Of a DNA stretch of 64,000 nucleotides, positions 42,435 to 53,900 are shown one piece after another (the first letter of the stretch is position 1; each line of letters starts with the position of its first letter). The notes beneath the pieces were generated by a model that saw nothing but the letters and a program-made list of their open reading frames with translations, ran no database searches and was not told where the DNA came from. This stretch comes from Ihuprevotella massiliensis. GTDB taxonomy: Bacteria > Bacteroidota > Bacteroidia > Bacteroidales > Bacteroidaceae. A program made the translations under genes and the position numbers. The stretch lies in NCBI GenBank assembly GCA_900095835.1, contig LT608321.1, positions 2,505,765 to 2,569,764 on the forward strand. The letters run 5' to 3'.

Positions 42435-43358
42435 CTATCTCAGGATAAAAGACAGGGATGCCTCCGCCAAAAGGAAGGAGCCAGATTTTATAATTGTGCC
42501 ATCTTCCCGTTCAATATACACCTTAGCACCGATGCACTTCCCCTTGTCTTTGCGTGGTGTGTCTGCTTTGCGCGGAATGTCGATGAAGAAGTCTGCATTG
42601 AGCCATCGAAAATCTTCGGCAGTCATGCTGGTGAGTTTGCGTCGTACCACCTTGAGGTTGCGTCCATTTTCTCCGATTCCTCCGCGTGCTATGGCCACCC
42701 GAGGGTCAAAGCTCACAATGTATGCTTCGGCTGTTACATCCTTTTCTCTACTTTTGAGATCTTCATCATTAGCCGTATAACGATAATATAAGGCTACGCG
42801 AATCGCCACAGGAGGGTTGATCAGTTGTACAGAGCGAAAACCTTCCGTTGCCGCATAGTGCACTGGGAGGTCTGCCCCCAATTCTTTCATACGTTGTTGA
42901 GCATATATAGGAGAGGGAAATGCCTTTTCCCCTGTCAGTCTTACTACTGCCGTGAGCGAGTCATCGAAAACCCCAAAAGCACATTGCTCTTTTGCGGAAG
43001 ACAATCTCCCATCTGCTTGCCAGTTTTTGATGAATCCGTCTATAAGGGCTTTGTGCTCCACGGTAGGGACAACTTGATGTTTCTTTTCGTATGGTAGTGT
43101 ACCATCCCCCACGATGCGACATTGTATGGTGTCGGGATGCACAAAGGGAGCTTCACAGAAGTTGTAGATGTCGAATACATCATTGTAGTAGCTCATGACC
43201 AGTCTAGGATCCTTGTATTGCGCTTTCTTCTGTGGAGACGGTTGCTCCGTCCCCTCATCTGTCTGACAAGAGAAAAGAAAACATCCAATAAACAGAAGTC
43301 CCAGCACGAGCAACGTGTGGTGAATCTTTCGGGAAAATGGAGAGAATGCCATCTTCAT
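42435..43358 (-). CDS. Lipoprotein of unknown function
   Basis: 307 residues from MKMAFSPFSRK; the signal peptide ends in LFSC (Cys31), so an exported lipoprotein. The mature part is mixed alpha/beta with no motif I recognise; notable pieces are LVMSYYNDVFDIYNFCEAPF, AFGVFDDSLTAVVRLTGEKAF and FDPRVAIARGGIGENGRNLKVVRRKL. It stands alone between mtgA and a repeat-rich gap. An ATG at 43400 would precede the signal peptide by 14 residues and is less likely. A sibling family in Prevotella-type genomes is likely but not confirmed. Confidence 0.65.
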   Translation of the reverse strand: MKMAFSPFSRKIHHTLLVLGLLFIGCFLFSCQTDEGTEQPSPQKKAQYKDPRLVMSYYNDVFDIYNFCEAPFVHPDTIQCRIVGDGTLPYEKKHQVVPTVEHKALIDGFIKNWQADGRLSSAKEQCAFGVFDDSLTAVVRLTGEKAFPSPIYAQQRMKELGADLPVHYAATEGFRSVQLINPPVAIRVALYYRYTANDEDLKSREKDVTAEAYIVSFDPRVAIARGGIGENGRNLKVVRRKLTSMTAEDFRWLNADFFIDIPRKADTPRKDKGKCIGAKVYIEREDGTIIKSGSFLLAEASLSFILR

Positions 43359-43606
43359 AGTTGATTTTATGGGGTGGCTTTGTTTTGTTTTTGTGTGCAA
43401 TTTAGTGATTTGTAGTCATAATACCAAGTCTTTTGTTAGATAATTGTAGAAAAAAGTGTGATGTTCGTGTTTTTGTATCTTAAATCTGCTATTTTGCACA
43501 ATTCTTCATGGTAGCTGTGCCACAAGAAGAGCCAAATAGGATTCAGTTTCGTTGTACGGTCTACCGCATGGACCATAAGATGACAAAAAGGGACTGAATT
43601 GCAGCG

Positions 43607-43735
43607 TAAAACGTCGGACTTTTCTCAAAAAATGTCGGAGATTTTTGGAAAAACGTGGGAGTTTTTTGGAAAACTCTCGGAGATTTTTTTTAGAACGTGG
43701 GAGATTTTTTCGCACAAGTGGGAAAGCCCCAAAAA
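43607..43735 (+). repeat. Family B 21-bp tandem array, copy 3 (intergenic)
   Basis: About six units: AAAACGTCGGACTTTTCTC, AAAATGTCGGAGATTTTTGG, AAAACGTGGGAGTTTTTTGG, AAAACTCTCGGAGATTTTT, GAACGTGGGAGATTTTTTCG and ACAAGTGGGAAAGCCCC. Period 21 bp, best conserved of the four arrays. Confidence 0.9.
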
Positions 43736-43768
43736 TAGACCGCAAAGAAATGGTTTTGCAAAGCCCCT

Positions 43769-43990
43769 CGCGCGCGTAACGCGCGCACGCATTACAGGGA
43801 TTTTTATCTTTTCACTTTCACAACCTTCACACGAACGATGATTTTTGCCGAGAAATCGCCTGAAAATGTTCCCCAAAAGGAAACGTCTCCATAAGAAAAC
43901 TCACCCCCTATTTTGCAGGGAGATGGTGAAGGTTGTGAAAGCAAAAAAACAAAAATCCTAGGGAAGGCGCGCGTAACGCGCGCACGCGAG
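43769..43990. repeat. MITE-like imperfect inverted-repeat element
   Basis: A GC-rich 21-mer (near-palindrome GCGCGCGTAACGCGCGC plus ACGC) occurs at 43770-43790 and 43967-43987. Between them CTTTCACAACCTTCAC (43815-43830) is the exact reverse complement of GTGAAGGTTGTGAAAG (43926-43941), and poly-T/poly-A stretches also match. Overall arms of about 57 bp, loop about 95 bp. No transposase is present. Confidence 0.7.
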
Positions 43991-44503
43991 AAACTGGTGC
44001 TCATTTTTTCATCTGATGACCAAGAAAAGAAGGAAAGGTCAAAAAAAGTCTTTTTAGAAAACTCCTACCATCACGCTGCGCGCAGTTGTGAGATGTGGAA
44101 AGTAGTGGCTCATCCTTGGCGCAATGAGTGGATGTTTCGAGTTGAAGTATGGCAACAAGCTAATCCTAAAGGAGGGGAAGAGGAGGGGGAATGACGTTGG
44201 ATAAGGCTAAATCACTGCGATTTTTGAAATGTGAAAGGTTTAATGGTCTTTTTTTTGTTTGAAAACCTCTGTTTTTCACTTGAGTTAATACAGACCTAGT
44301 GAAGCGTCGCTCCCCACTTTCCTAAAACCTCCCAATGAGAAGCGGAAAGGTTAGTTGAGCGCTATGTGTTTCACTGCGAGTCGAATGGAAAGGAGGGCGC
44401 ATTAAGGCGCTTTGTGCGCTATGAGGAAAGTCAGCAGGGGGAACACACTGCAAATTCTTGCAAAGCAAGGACTATTCTTCTCGTGCACGCGCCATTTTAT
44501 TCG
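43991..44503. other. Gene-free stretch before mutS2
   Basis: No convincing gene. A possible short reading frame to 44194 starts inside the inverted-repeat element and has an unlikely composition. The mutS2 promoter is at the right end. Confidence 0.5.
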
Positions 44504-44511
44504 TATCTTTG
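44504..44511 (+). promoter_or_regulatory. -7 box for mutS2
   Basis: TATCTTTG, 23 bp before the ATG at 44534; no strong -33 element was found. Confidence 0.55.
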
Positions 44512-44533
44512 CAGACAAATAGAAAGAACTCCA

Positions 44534-47119
44534 ATGATTTATCCCAATAACTTCGAACATAAAATCGGTTTTTCCGAGGTGCGCACCCTGCTCAAAGGGC
44601 GATGCATGTCGACCTTAGGCACGGAGTGGGTGGACAATCAAGTGAAGTTTTCCAACAAATTCGAGCTGGTGAAAGAATCGCTCGAACAAGCCCGCGAATT
44701 TGCCCTCTTCCGCATGACCGAAGAGGAAGTGTATGAGGAAAACTTCTATGATGTGCGACAACCCTTGTTGCGCATTCGTCCCGAACGTACGTATCTCGAA
44801 GAACTCGACCTTTTTGATCTCAAACGCTCGCTGCAAACCGTGGTGAGCCTTGTGCAGTTTTTCAGACCTCGTGGAGAAGGGACGGATGCAGTGTCCGAAA
44901 ATGGAGCGAGCCAGACGGAGGATGCTGAGGTGTCGTCCGAAGTGGTCTATCCTGCTTTAGCACGCATGACGGAAGGCGTGAGCGCATTTCCACAAATCAT
45001 CAAGCGCATTGACCTTGTGCTCAACAAATATGGCAAGGTCAAGGACACTGCCACCCCCGAATTGCTCAACATTCGTCACAGCATCGAGGTGACTTCGCGC
45101 AACATCAGCCACAGTCTGCGCTCCATCATCAACGAGGCGCAAGCCGAAGGATACATCGATCGTGATGTCTCGCCCACGCTTCGCGATGGCCGTTTGGTCA
45201 TCCCCGTGGCTCCTGCGCTGAAACGTAAAATCAAAGGTATCATTCACGATGAGAGTGCGAGCGGAAAGACCGTCTTCATCGAACCTGCTGCGGTGGTGGA
45301 TGCCAACAACCGCATCCGCGAACTCAAGGCTGCGGAGAAGCGTGAGGTGATTCGCATTTTGCAAATCCTTTCTTCCGAGATTCGTCCGCATATCAGCGAC
45401 ATTCTCCACTCGATGCAGTTTTTGGCACACATCGACTATCTTCGTGCTTTGGCGATCTTCACCGAACAGTTTGAGTCGGTGGTGCCTCGTTTGCAGAAAG
45501 CTCCTTGCATCGAATGGGTGCAAGCGCGTCACCCCCTCTTGCAACAGAGTCTGGAACGTCACGGCAAAAAGATGATTCCGCTGGATGTGACGCTGCGCCA
45601 TCGTGCCAAACTCTTGCTCATCTCTGGTCCTAATGCCGGTGGTAAGTCGGTTTGCTTGAAAACGGTGGGATTGTTGCAGTATATGCTCCAGTGCGGCATG
45701 CCTGTGCCTGTGCGTGAGAACTCGGTGTGTGGCATTTTCGACGATATTTTTATCGACATCGGTGACGAGCAGAGCATCGAAAATGACCTTTCCACCTATT
45801 CTTCGCACTTGCTCAACATGAAGTCGATGATGAAGCATTGCACCAGCAAGAGTTTGCTCCTCATCGACGAGTTTGGAAGTGGCACAGAACCGCAAATCGG
45901 TGGGGCACTGGCAGAAGCGATTCTCAAAAAGTTTGTGGAACGTGAGGCTTGTGGCATCATCACCACGCACTATCAAAACTTGAAACACTTTGCCGAGCAG
46001 TCGGAACATGTGATCAACGGTGCGATGCTCTACGATCGTGCCAAGATGCAACCTCTCTTCATGCTGCAAATTGGCAATCCGGGTAGTTCGTTTGCGGTGG
46101 AAATCGCGCGCAAGATTGGGCTTCCCGAAGATGTCATCCGCTATGCCGCAGATTTGGTGGGCAAGGACTATGTGATGAGCGACAAGTATCTGCAAGACAT
46201 TGTGCGCGACAAGATGTATTGGGAAAACAAGCGCAAGAACATCCACGACCGCGAGAAGAAGCTCGAGCAGACCATAGCCCACTACGAAGAGGAACTCACC
46301 ACGCTCTCTCAGCAGAAGAAGGAGGTACTCTCCGATGCGCGTCAAGAGGCTGAGCGTATGTTGCAGGCTTCGAATGCCGCGATTGAAAATACCATTCGCA
46401 CCATTCGTGAAAGTCAGGCAGAGAAGGAGCGCACCAAAGAAGCGCGCCAGGAACTGGAGGCATTCCGTGAGGAGGTAAAGTCCATCGAGAAGCAACAGAA
46501 AGACGATGCCATCGCGCGCAAGATGGATCAGATACGCCGCCGACAAGAGCGCAAAAAAGACAATAAGAAGGCGCAAGGTGCCTTAGGTTCGCTGCTCGGT
46601 GCTATCGCGCAGAAGAATGATCCCCAACCTGCTGTCGTGCCGAAAGCTAAGGTGGAAGTGGGCTCCTATGTGCGCATCAAGGGGCAACACAGTGTGGGCC
46701 GTGTGCAAACCATCAATGGCAAGACCGTGCGCGTGCTGTTTGGCGTGATGACCACGACAGTGCCGCTGAACCGTTTGGAGGTGACGACGCGACCTGTGGA
46801 GAAGCCTTCGGTGTCGCAGGTGTCTACCTTCGTGAGCAAGGAAACGCGCGATGCGATGTACGAGAAGAAGCTCCATTTCCGTCCTGAACTGGATGTGCGT
46901 GGCATGCGTGGCGAAGAAGCGCTCACGGCTGTGAACTACTTCATCGACGATGCTTTGCTCCTCGAACAAAAGCGGGTGCGCATCCTCCATGGCACAGGCA
47001 CGGGAGCACTCCGCACGATGATTCGTCAATATCTCGACACCGTGGCTGGTGTGCGCGACTATCGCGATGAACACATCCAATTTGGCGGTGCTGGCATCAC
47101 CGTTGTAGAGTTGGGATAG
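44534..47119 (+). CDS. mutS2: MutS2 family endonuclease / ribosome-rescue ATPase
   Basis: 861 residues from MIYPNNFEHKIGFSEVR. MutS-type clamp and ATPase: HPLLQQSLERHGKKMIP, Walker A LISGPNAGGKSVCLK (about residues 361-375), DEQSIENDLSTYSSHL, LLIDEFGSGTEPQIGGALAEA, then a coiled coil (residues about 540-690), and a C-terminal Smr nuclease domain with LDVRGMRGEEAL (about 786) and HGTGTGALR (about 820). MutS2 limits homologous recombination and in Bacillus also acts on collided ribosomes. The ATG at 44366 is an in-frame upstream alternative ahead of the promoter and is rejected. No mutS or mutL neighbour. Confidence 0.96.
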   Translation: MIYPNNFEHKIGFSEVRTLLKGRCMSTLGTEWVDNQVKFSNKFELVKESLEQAREFALFRMTEEEVYEENFYDVRQPLLRIRPERTYLEELDLFDLKRSLQTVVSLVQFFRPRGEGTDAVSENGASQTEDAEVSSEVVYPALARMTEGVSAFPQIIKRIDLVLNKYGKVKDTATPELLNIRHSIEVTSRNISHSLRSIINEAQAEGYIDRDVSPTLRDGRLVIPVAPALKRKIKGIIHDESASGKTVFIEPAAVVDANNRIRELKAAEKREVIRILQILSSEIRPHISDILHSMQFLAHIDYLRALAIFTEQFESVVPRLQKAPCIEWVQARHPLLQQSLERHGKKMIPLDVTLRHRAKLLLISGPNAGGKSVCLKTVGLLQYMLQCGMPVPVRENSVCGIFDDIFIDIGDEQSIENDLSTYSSHLLNMKSMMKHCTSKSLLLIDEFGSGTEPQIGGALAEAILKKFVEREACGIITTHYQNLKHFAEQSEHVINGAMLYDRAKMQPLFMLQIGNPGSSFAVEIARKIGLPEDVIRYAADLVGKDYVMSDKYLQDIVRDKMYWENKRKNIHDREKKLEQTIAHYEEELTTLSQQKKEVLSDARQEAERMLQASNAAIENTIRTIRESQAEKERTKEARQELEAFREEVKSIEKQQKDDAIARKMDQIRRRQERKKDNKKAQGALGSLLGAIAQKNDPQPAVVPKAKVEVGSYVRIKGQHSVGRVQTINGKTVRVLFGVMTTTVPLNRLEVTTRPVEKPSVSQVSTFVSKETRDAMYEKKLHFRPELDVRGMRGEEALTAVNYFIDDALLLEQKRVRILHGTGTGALRTMIRQYLDTVAGVRDYRDEHIQFGGAGITVVELG

Positions 47120-47148
47120 TTTTCTTTCTTCCAAAAACGAGCATCACC

Positions 47149-47196
47149 GCTCATCAACTTTCGGGTTGGTGAGCGGTGATGCTTTTGCGTTGAATT
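47149..47196. terminator. Terminator between convergent mutS2 and gpx
   Basis: AGCATCACCGCTCA pairs with TGAGCGGTGATGCT around a loop containing CAAC/GTTG, followed by TTTTG. It serves mutS2 and possibly the convergent peroxidase gene. Confidence 0.8.
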
Positions 47197-47214
47197 TATG
47201 TTGAGGAATCGTTC

Positions 47215-47694
47215 TTAGGACTGCGCCAACATGGCTTCGATGTCTTTGGCTATCTTGCTGGGTTTGGTGATGGGCGCGTAGCGGCGAATCACGGTGCCAT
47301 CGCGAGAGATGAGGAATTTGGTGAAATTCCATTTGATGGCGTTGGTGAGGAATCCGCCTGCTTGCGATTTGAGATATTGGAATATGGGATCCGCCTCGCT
47401 TCCGTTCACCTTGATCTTGTGCATGATGGGGAAGGTGACGCCATAGTTGAGTTGGCAAGCGGCTTCTGCATCGCTGCCAGAGCCTGGTTCTTGACCCGCA
47501 AACTGGTTGCAGGGGAAGCCAAGTATCATCAAGCCTTGGTCTTTGTATTGCTGATAGAGTTGTTCGAGTTCGGCAAACTGGGGGGTGAATCCGCATTTGC
47601 TAGCCGTGTTGACGATGAGGAGCACTTGCCCTTTGTGTTGGGAGAGAGGGTAGGGCGCACCTTTGCTGGTGACGGTGGAGAAATCGTATATCAT
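47215..47694 (-). CDS. Glutathione peroxidase family protein (Cys type)
   Basis: 159 residues. NTASKCGFTPQF with Cys34 as peroxidatic residue, GFPCNQFAGQEPG with Gln, and KWNFTKFLI with Trp-Asn, the full catalytic tetrad set. It is a Cys, not selenocysteine, enzyme and has the resolving-type Cys in FPCNQF; such bacterial members usually use thioredoxin rather than glutathione. It reduces hydroperoxides in the cytoplasm. It has its own promoter element. Confidence 0.93.
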   Translation of the reverse strand: MIYDFSTVTSKGAPYPLSQHKGQVLLIVNTASKCGFTPQFAELEQLYQQYKDQGLMILGFPCNQFAGQEPGSGSDAEAACQLNYGVTFPIMHKIKVNGSEADPIFQYLKSQAGGFLTNAIKWNFTKFLISRDGTVIRRYAPITKPSKIAKDIEAMLAQS

Positions 47695-47746
47695 GATTGT
47701 ATGTTTGAGAATACCTTGTTGGGTTGAATTAGCTTTGTTGTGAGTG

Positions 47747-47754
47747 CAAAGGTA
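47747..47754 (-). promoter_or_regulatory. -7 box for the glutathione peroxidase gene
   Basis: TACCTTTG on the minus strand, about 53 bp upstream of the ATG; no -33 match. Confidence 0.5.
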
Positions 47755-47866
47755 GGAAAAAGTATTTATATAGTAAGCGATATATTTAAGACTTAACCTT
47801 GCTTCAGATTGTGGAGTGTGGGAAAGTCGAAAGCCAACACACGCGTGTGTGCTGAGTTGAAAACAA

Positions 47867-47902
47867 AAGACCGACCACTCGGTGAAGAGGGTCGGTCTTA
47901 AT
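47867..47902 (-). terminator. Terminator of the M60-type metalloprotease gene
   Basis: AAGACCGACC pairs with GGTCGGTCTT-type sequence across GGTGAAGAG; on the minus strand it is followed by TTTTGTTTTC. It starts 18 bp past the stop codon. Confidence 0.75.
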
Positions 47903-47919
47903 GAGAAGAGAGAGAAAGA

Positions 47920-50900
47920 TTATCGAATGATCATCTTTTGTCCTTGTGAAATTACGACGCCAGTTGCTGAGGAAGCATTGACGCGTTGTCCGGCAAGGTT
48001 GAAGAACTTTTGAGAAGCACTGTTCTTGGTGGCTGTTGCTTTCACCTTGGTCACCACAGGAGGTAGGACGAAGGAGAGTGTAGAAGCCGCTGGAGTGCCA
48101 AGAGGTAGGGTGAAGTAGGCGCGGTTGCCAGGGATTTCGACATCATTTTCAACGAGGCGGAAGAGCAACTCTTGGGTGTCGTCGTCGATGGTGAGCGCGT
48201 AGTACTTCATTCCAGAACTTTTCTCAGAAGCCTTGAGCGGAAGATTCGTTCCTTGGAGCTTGGTTTCGAGAGGAGCAGCCCATGTGGTGGGGTGCAACTC
48301 GAAGCTACCTGCGGTTTCGCTGGAGAGAATCACAGGAGTGTTAGCAGGAAGCACGTTGCCTTCAAAGAGCTCAAGTTCGAGATTCTTTTCGGCAGCCACT
48401 TGTTTCACACGATAGACGATGAGTCCTTCGGGAATTTTGGCTGCGAAAGGCAATTGCGTAGTGGCGTAGTTACCATTGCTACCGGCGTAAGTGGTGACGG
48501 TGAAGGTGGCATCTGCTACGGTGTCGAAGTAGAAGCTCGTGCCGGCTATACCATGTTCTTGGTGCCATACGGGGTTAGCGTCTGTTCCTATATGACCACC
48601 AATGGCATCGTCATTTTTCCAACCAACGAGAGACATACCTGCATTGCGGATGTAGAGTGTACCAACTTTTTGTTGATGCATCCCTTTATCTTGGATTAAT
48701 CTGGCTGTGCCGAAGGAAATTTCTGCAGGTTCGTTGCTGAGGCTTCCGTGATTTTTGTTTGCCATTCGAGAGAGATAGCCTTTTCCACTTGCAGCTGCTA
48801 GGTATTGTTTTCCTGCTTGGTCTTGTTGAAGAATCCAAAGGGTTGAATTATTTACCTGCTTAGATAGGCTAAGAGGGGTCATAATTCCATCGTTAGATGA
48901 ATTTGCAGGTTCGCTAGTGATATATCTATCATCGTAGTAGCTGCGGAGACGATAAATCTTACCATCTTCGGGCATGAAGTAGGCCTCTTTATCGCTCTTT
49001 ATTTGTGGACGATTTGCAGGGCCTGCCCACATATCTGGAATGGTTTCAAGATACATTTCCCAGCCAAAGTCGGGTTTGGGCTCTGCCGCTGCGTCTTGTA
49101 AAGGCCAGGCTTCAACTCCTGACATCTCTTTAAACTTCGCCAAAGGATAACCAGGGTTGGTTTGACTCAACAAGCTGTCTGCAGTGACGAGCAGACGGAA
49201 ATAGCGGCTGAAGTCTTTGAGCTCCTGCACTTGTGCGACTTCCGTGTAGTCCTTTTCTACCAACACGGTGAAGGGGGCGCGGAACTTCGTGTTGAGAGGA
49301 TTGCCATAAGGTGGGATTTGCACCAAACTGTCGGCATCGCGCCACACGGGCCATGCGGTCATTTGCTCAGATAGTTTTTGGAGGGCTGGTTCAGTGGCAG
49401 CAGTGCTGGCAGCAGCGTTGGTCACATTGGTCTTGAAAGAGTTGTAGAAAGTGAGGCTGTGCTTCGCTTTATTTGCATCTTTCTGCAAGAGTTCGTCTGC
49501 CTTCAACCATTGTTTCCAAGCTGGGAGTTGCTTTTTAACCTTGTTGAGATCTGCCTCAGAGGTGGAAGCAACCAAAGAAACATCTGCGAGCTGTGTCTTC
49601 AACTCACCGAGGAGTTTTTGGGTGTTCACAGAGCGGCTTGCATCAGCAGCAAGTGTGCTGTCAGCAGTGAGCCAAGTCTTCCAAGCAGTTGTTTGAGCTT
49701 TGAGTGTAGTGAGGGCTGTAGCATCGGTCGATGTTGCAAGGGTGGTCGCAGCAAGCTTCGCCTTAAACTCGTTGAGAAGTTTTTGCGTATTTACCACACG
49801 ACTAGCATCTGCGGTGAGTGTGCTGTCAGCTGTGCGCCAGGTTTCCCAAGCTGCTAGCTTTGACTTGAGTGCGGTGATGTCGTCTTCTGTGGCGGTGAGG
49901 CGCTCGAGTTCTTTTGCCAAGTGGTTGCGGAACTCTTGGTGATAAGGCGCTGTGTTTACCGCCTTGGCTGCATCGCGCACCATGATGCTATCTGCGTGCT
50001 TCACGAGAGCGAGATATTTCGTGGTGAAGTCAGCAGGAACGAACACCCAACGTGAACCAGCGTCGGTTTGAGAGTTGTAGAAACCTACGCTATTCTTGGA
50101 ATTAATCCCTCCATGCCAGTTCCACAATACTCTGCTGTCTTTTTGCAGCGCAATTTTGTAGTAATTGTTCTCGCGAGTGATTTTCCACGTTTGGGACTGT
50201 GTCATCTCATCCTTCCAACGGAAGAGATTGGGTTCTCCATGATAACCGAGCTCTCCCCAATAGTTTTTATTGGGTTCATAGGAAATCCATTGCTGCTTAC
50301 CAAGTGAATAGAGGTAGTATTCACCAGAGAATCTGCTTGCCATAACGAGGAATTGACCTGCGTTGTCAAGCTGATCTGTGGGGTGTCCGTCAGGGGTCAA
50401 ATAGTATAGCTTTCCATTATTTGACTCGTGTTTGCGAATATAATATTTACCCAGAGGAGAGTCTTTACCTTCTGACAAGGTGAGGTTGGCAGGATTGTCA
50501 AAAGTGAATCGCTTCTTGTATTGTTCCACTACTTGACCATTCTCGATGATCTTCACTTCATTACCATTACCTCCAACTACGTTTACAGTCAACTTAGCGA
50601 GTGTCAGGTTATTGGGAATAAGGAAGTCATTGGTGTTTGCCACCATGACGAGGTTTCCTGTTTCATCATATACCTTGTAGCCCACAGCTCCAGTGCCTTG
50701 AATGCGCACGGTGCGACCATCGATCAGTACTGCTTGGGGCGCTGCGGAAGTACCAGGTTGTCCGGGCTTGCCGAAGTCTTCGTAGTGACCCACATCACCA
50801 AACACGCGATTGTCACCTGGATCCATACCACCAATTGTGCCCCAGCGCATTTCACCTGGTTTGGCACCTTCGTAGGTGGCAGGAGTTTTGCGGATGCGCT

Positions 50901-53900
50901 CGTCGATGAAGATAAGATTGTTGTTTTTCTTTGTGTACTTCTTCATCGCCGCCTTGCAAGCGTCGATGTCTGCTTGGTCTATAGTGATGGTGGCAGCACC
51001 ATAAGACTTATCATAGAAATCGTCGTTATACTTGTAAGGGATGTTTTTGCCGACTTTGTTGAAGAAACCATAGAAAGTGAAGAATTCCGTGAGGTCTTCT
51101 TGTGCAATTTCGCTACAGAATTGAGCAAATCGCAAGAAGTCGGTTTTAGCGTTGGAGAAGTCGATAGGATTCTCGCGGAACTTGTCGAACAATTCGTTGA
51201 AGAAGGTGGGTTTGTGTCCCAATTCTACGTAGTACAACCACAACTGCCAGTACATGCGTGTGCGGTCGTTCAAGTCCATGTCGAGCCACGACTTTTTATT
51301 GTTGAAGCGGTCGAAAAGTTTCTGAGAATTTTGCAAACGGCTCACGCTCGCACCGCGTTTCCAGACTGCGATGTTAGACCAGAGGTTGTTGGAGCTCTCT
51401 AGGCAGCGCGCAAGGTTGAAGAGACGTTGGTAGTGGTGACCAGTCTCGTGGACAACCGCCCAGAGGTTACCAGCATTGTCGTATTGACTACCCTTTGCCC
51501 ATTCGTGATAACTGAAAGTGGAGCTAACGGTTCCGATGAATGTGCCATAAGGGAAGGCATAAAGTCCGCTTGCGTCAGTGCTGAACATCAAGCAGTTGAA
51601 ACGATCCTCGTAGCGTTTGGGGGTGAAGAATTCTTGTTCGAGAGTGTGCACCCAGTCCCATTTGCCGAGTACGCCAACGATACCTTTGTCTTCTCCGTTG
51701 TAAATCCAGTTCTTCTTGTCTTGTTGTTCCTCTACACCGCTCAAACTAACGCTGTGAATGGTGTGTTTGGACTTAAGACGAATCACGTCGTCGGTGAAGA
51801 AATCATATTGTTTGAGCTTGCGGAGCTTATCCCAGTCTGCATTCTTCATCGTGTTGATGTCGAAGAAGCCATTGGCTTTACCACCTTCCACGTGAATGCG
51901 AATCTTGGGTTGGTCTGTATGCTTCAATTCTACGTTGTTGATGACGTAGTTGATGTAGAGGTGTGCAGTTTGGTCGGAATAAATGACATTGACACCTTTA
52001 TGCAATTTGGTGAGACTACCCGTAGTGCTCTTGCCTTGCACGAGTTCTGCATTGAGTTCGCACTCGTTGGGAGTGTCTTTGTCCACGAAGAGCAACACAA
52101 ATTCCTTTTCAGGGATGGTGATACCCGTAGGATTGGTGAGCTGTGAATACTGATTGAACGTAATGGGCATTAGCTTGTTTTCTCTTGCCCATTTCTGTGG
52201 ATGGCTATAAGACTGATAGTCTTGGATGCGGAAGAACTTTTCGTAGTGGTTGGCTTCGGTGTTCTGGCTGTTCCAAGTATTGGTCTTCACACGAAGTGCC
52301 ATGTCGATGAGCAACTGAGGAAGATTTTCAGCTTTCAATGCAGCCTTAAATTGCTCATCAGTCATCGCCTTATAGTTGTCTTGCAACTCGGAACAAGCGT
52401 AGTCCTTGAAGAATTTATTCAACTTTTCAGAATAGCTCTGGCTGTTGTTTTTTAGCTCATTCTGAGTGTTGATTTTATCATTATACGCTTGGAGTGCTTT
52501 TTCGTCAAGTTTGATTTCTTCGAGCTGCCACTTTGAGGCTGTGGCAGAAGCGTCCCAGTTGACCACTTTGAAGTCTGCAGAACTAGCGCAGTGGAGGCTT
52601 CCACCATTGGGACCCACAAAGGCCAAGTAGGGGAACCATTTGTCTTGTTGTTGGATGGTGAAGGGAGCTTGGCTCTCCGTCATCTGATAGTTTGCTGAGC
52701 GACCTGCGGAGTTACCCACAAAGTGTTGGTTCACAACACTGCGAATCGCCCATTTTCCATCCACCTTCACGAAGGTCCAAATTTGTCCCATCTCGCGTTC
52801 GTTGCGCACATCGCCCATCACATTAGTAGAGGTGCTACGAACGGTGAGCACGCGATTGGGATAAGCTACGTTGCGTATCAGATAGTGTTTGTTTTCAACG
52901 GGTACGAAGGCTGCATTCGTCTTTTTGCGAATTTCAGCCTTGATATCATCTTCTGATACGTCGGTAGGCTTTTCTAATTGCCAGTCGGCAGCGGTGTTGG
53001 GAGAGAATACGGTGACATCCTCTTTTTTCTCATTCTTTTGAGTGGTCTTGACGCGAGCGTTGCCACCCTTAAGGATGTTGTTGGCAAAGACGAAGCAGCT
53101 ACCATCAGCGAAGGTGTTATTACCACTGATGTTATAGTAATTTTCTGAGCTGTGTTTGAAGTCCAACCACAACTTTCGGTTGTCCAAAGATGTGGTGAGC
53201 GGTTTGTCACCATCTACTGGTGCTGCATAGCGGCTTGTAGCGGCATTGCGGAAAGCAAAACCGTCGCCATTGGCCTCTACAATCCAAAGCGTGCTGAAAT
53301 CAGTGCTGCTGGTGGTAGTTGTGGTCTTGAGCTGATTGTTTTGGGTGTTTTCTTGCCAATACTGACCTTGAGCGTTTTTGATACGATACAATCCACCTTC
53401 GCGGAGCTGTGCTAAATGGAGAAAACCTGCTTCGAGTTTGGGCCATTGCTGTTCGAAACTCTCTACTTGCTTTCGCTCTTCAGTGTTCAGGGCTTCAAAC
53501 TTCCAGTGGTTGTTGGTGCCGTCGGGGTTTTCCCAGTTCTGTACAAGACCACTACCACCATTGTGCCAAAGCGTTTTGTCTTTGAATTCAGGGTTGGTAG
53601 AAATCACCCAATAGCCGTTGCTACCAGTGCCAGTGGCTGCTTTGATGTAGTAGTCGGCAGGGCTGTACCCCACGGAGAAAGTGACATTGGTCAGACCATG
53701 CTGTTGAACGGGGAGTCCTTCGCTCACATTGATGATCCAATACTTGCCATTGACGAGTTTCACCTTCCATACACGAGTGAGGTCAATGTTGTTGGGGTTT
53801 TCAGCACCTGCTTGTTCTGAAACGTAGCCCAACTGACGATTGTGCACATGGACAGGTAAATTCGTTTTCCGACTCATGATGCGGTAGTAACCTTCGGCAA

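Noticed and set aside
43913-44194. Possible 93-codon gene before mutS2
   Set aside because: It begins in the inverted-repeat element, has a charged, low-complexity product and no promoter or family resemblance.
44957-46576. Long open frame on the minus strand opposite mutS2 (539 codons)
   Set aside because: Shadow of mutS2, no motif, improbable composition.
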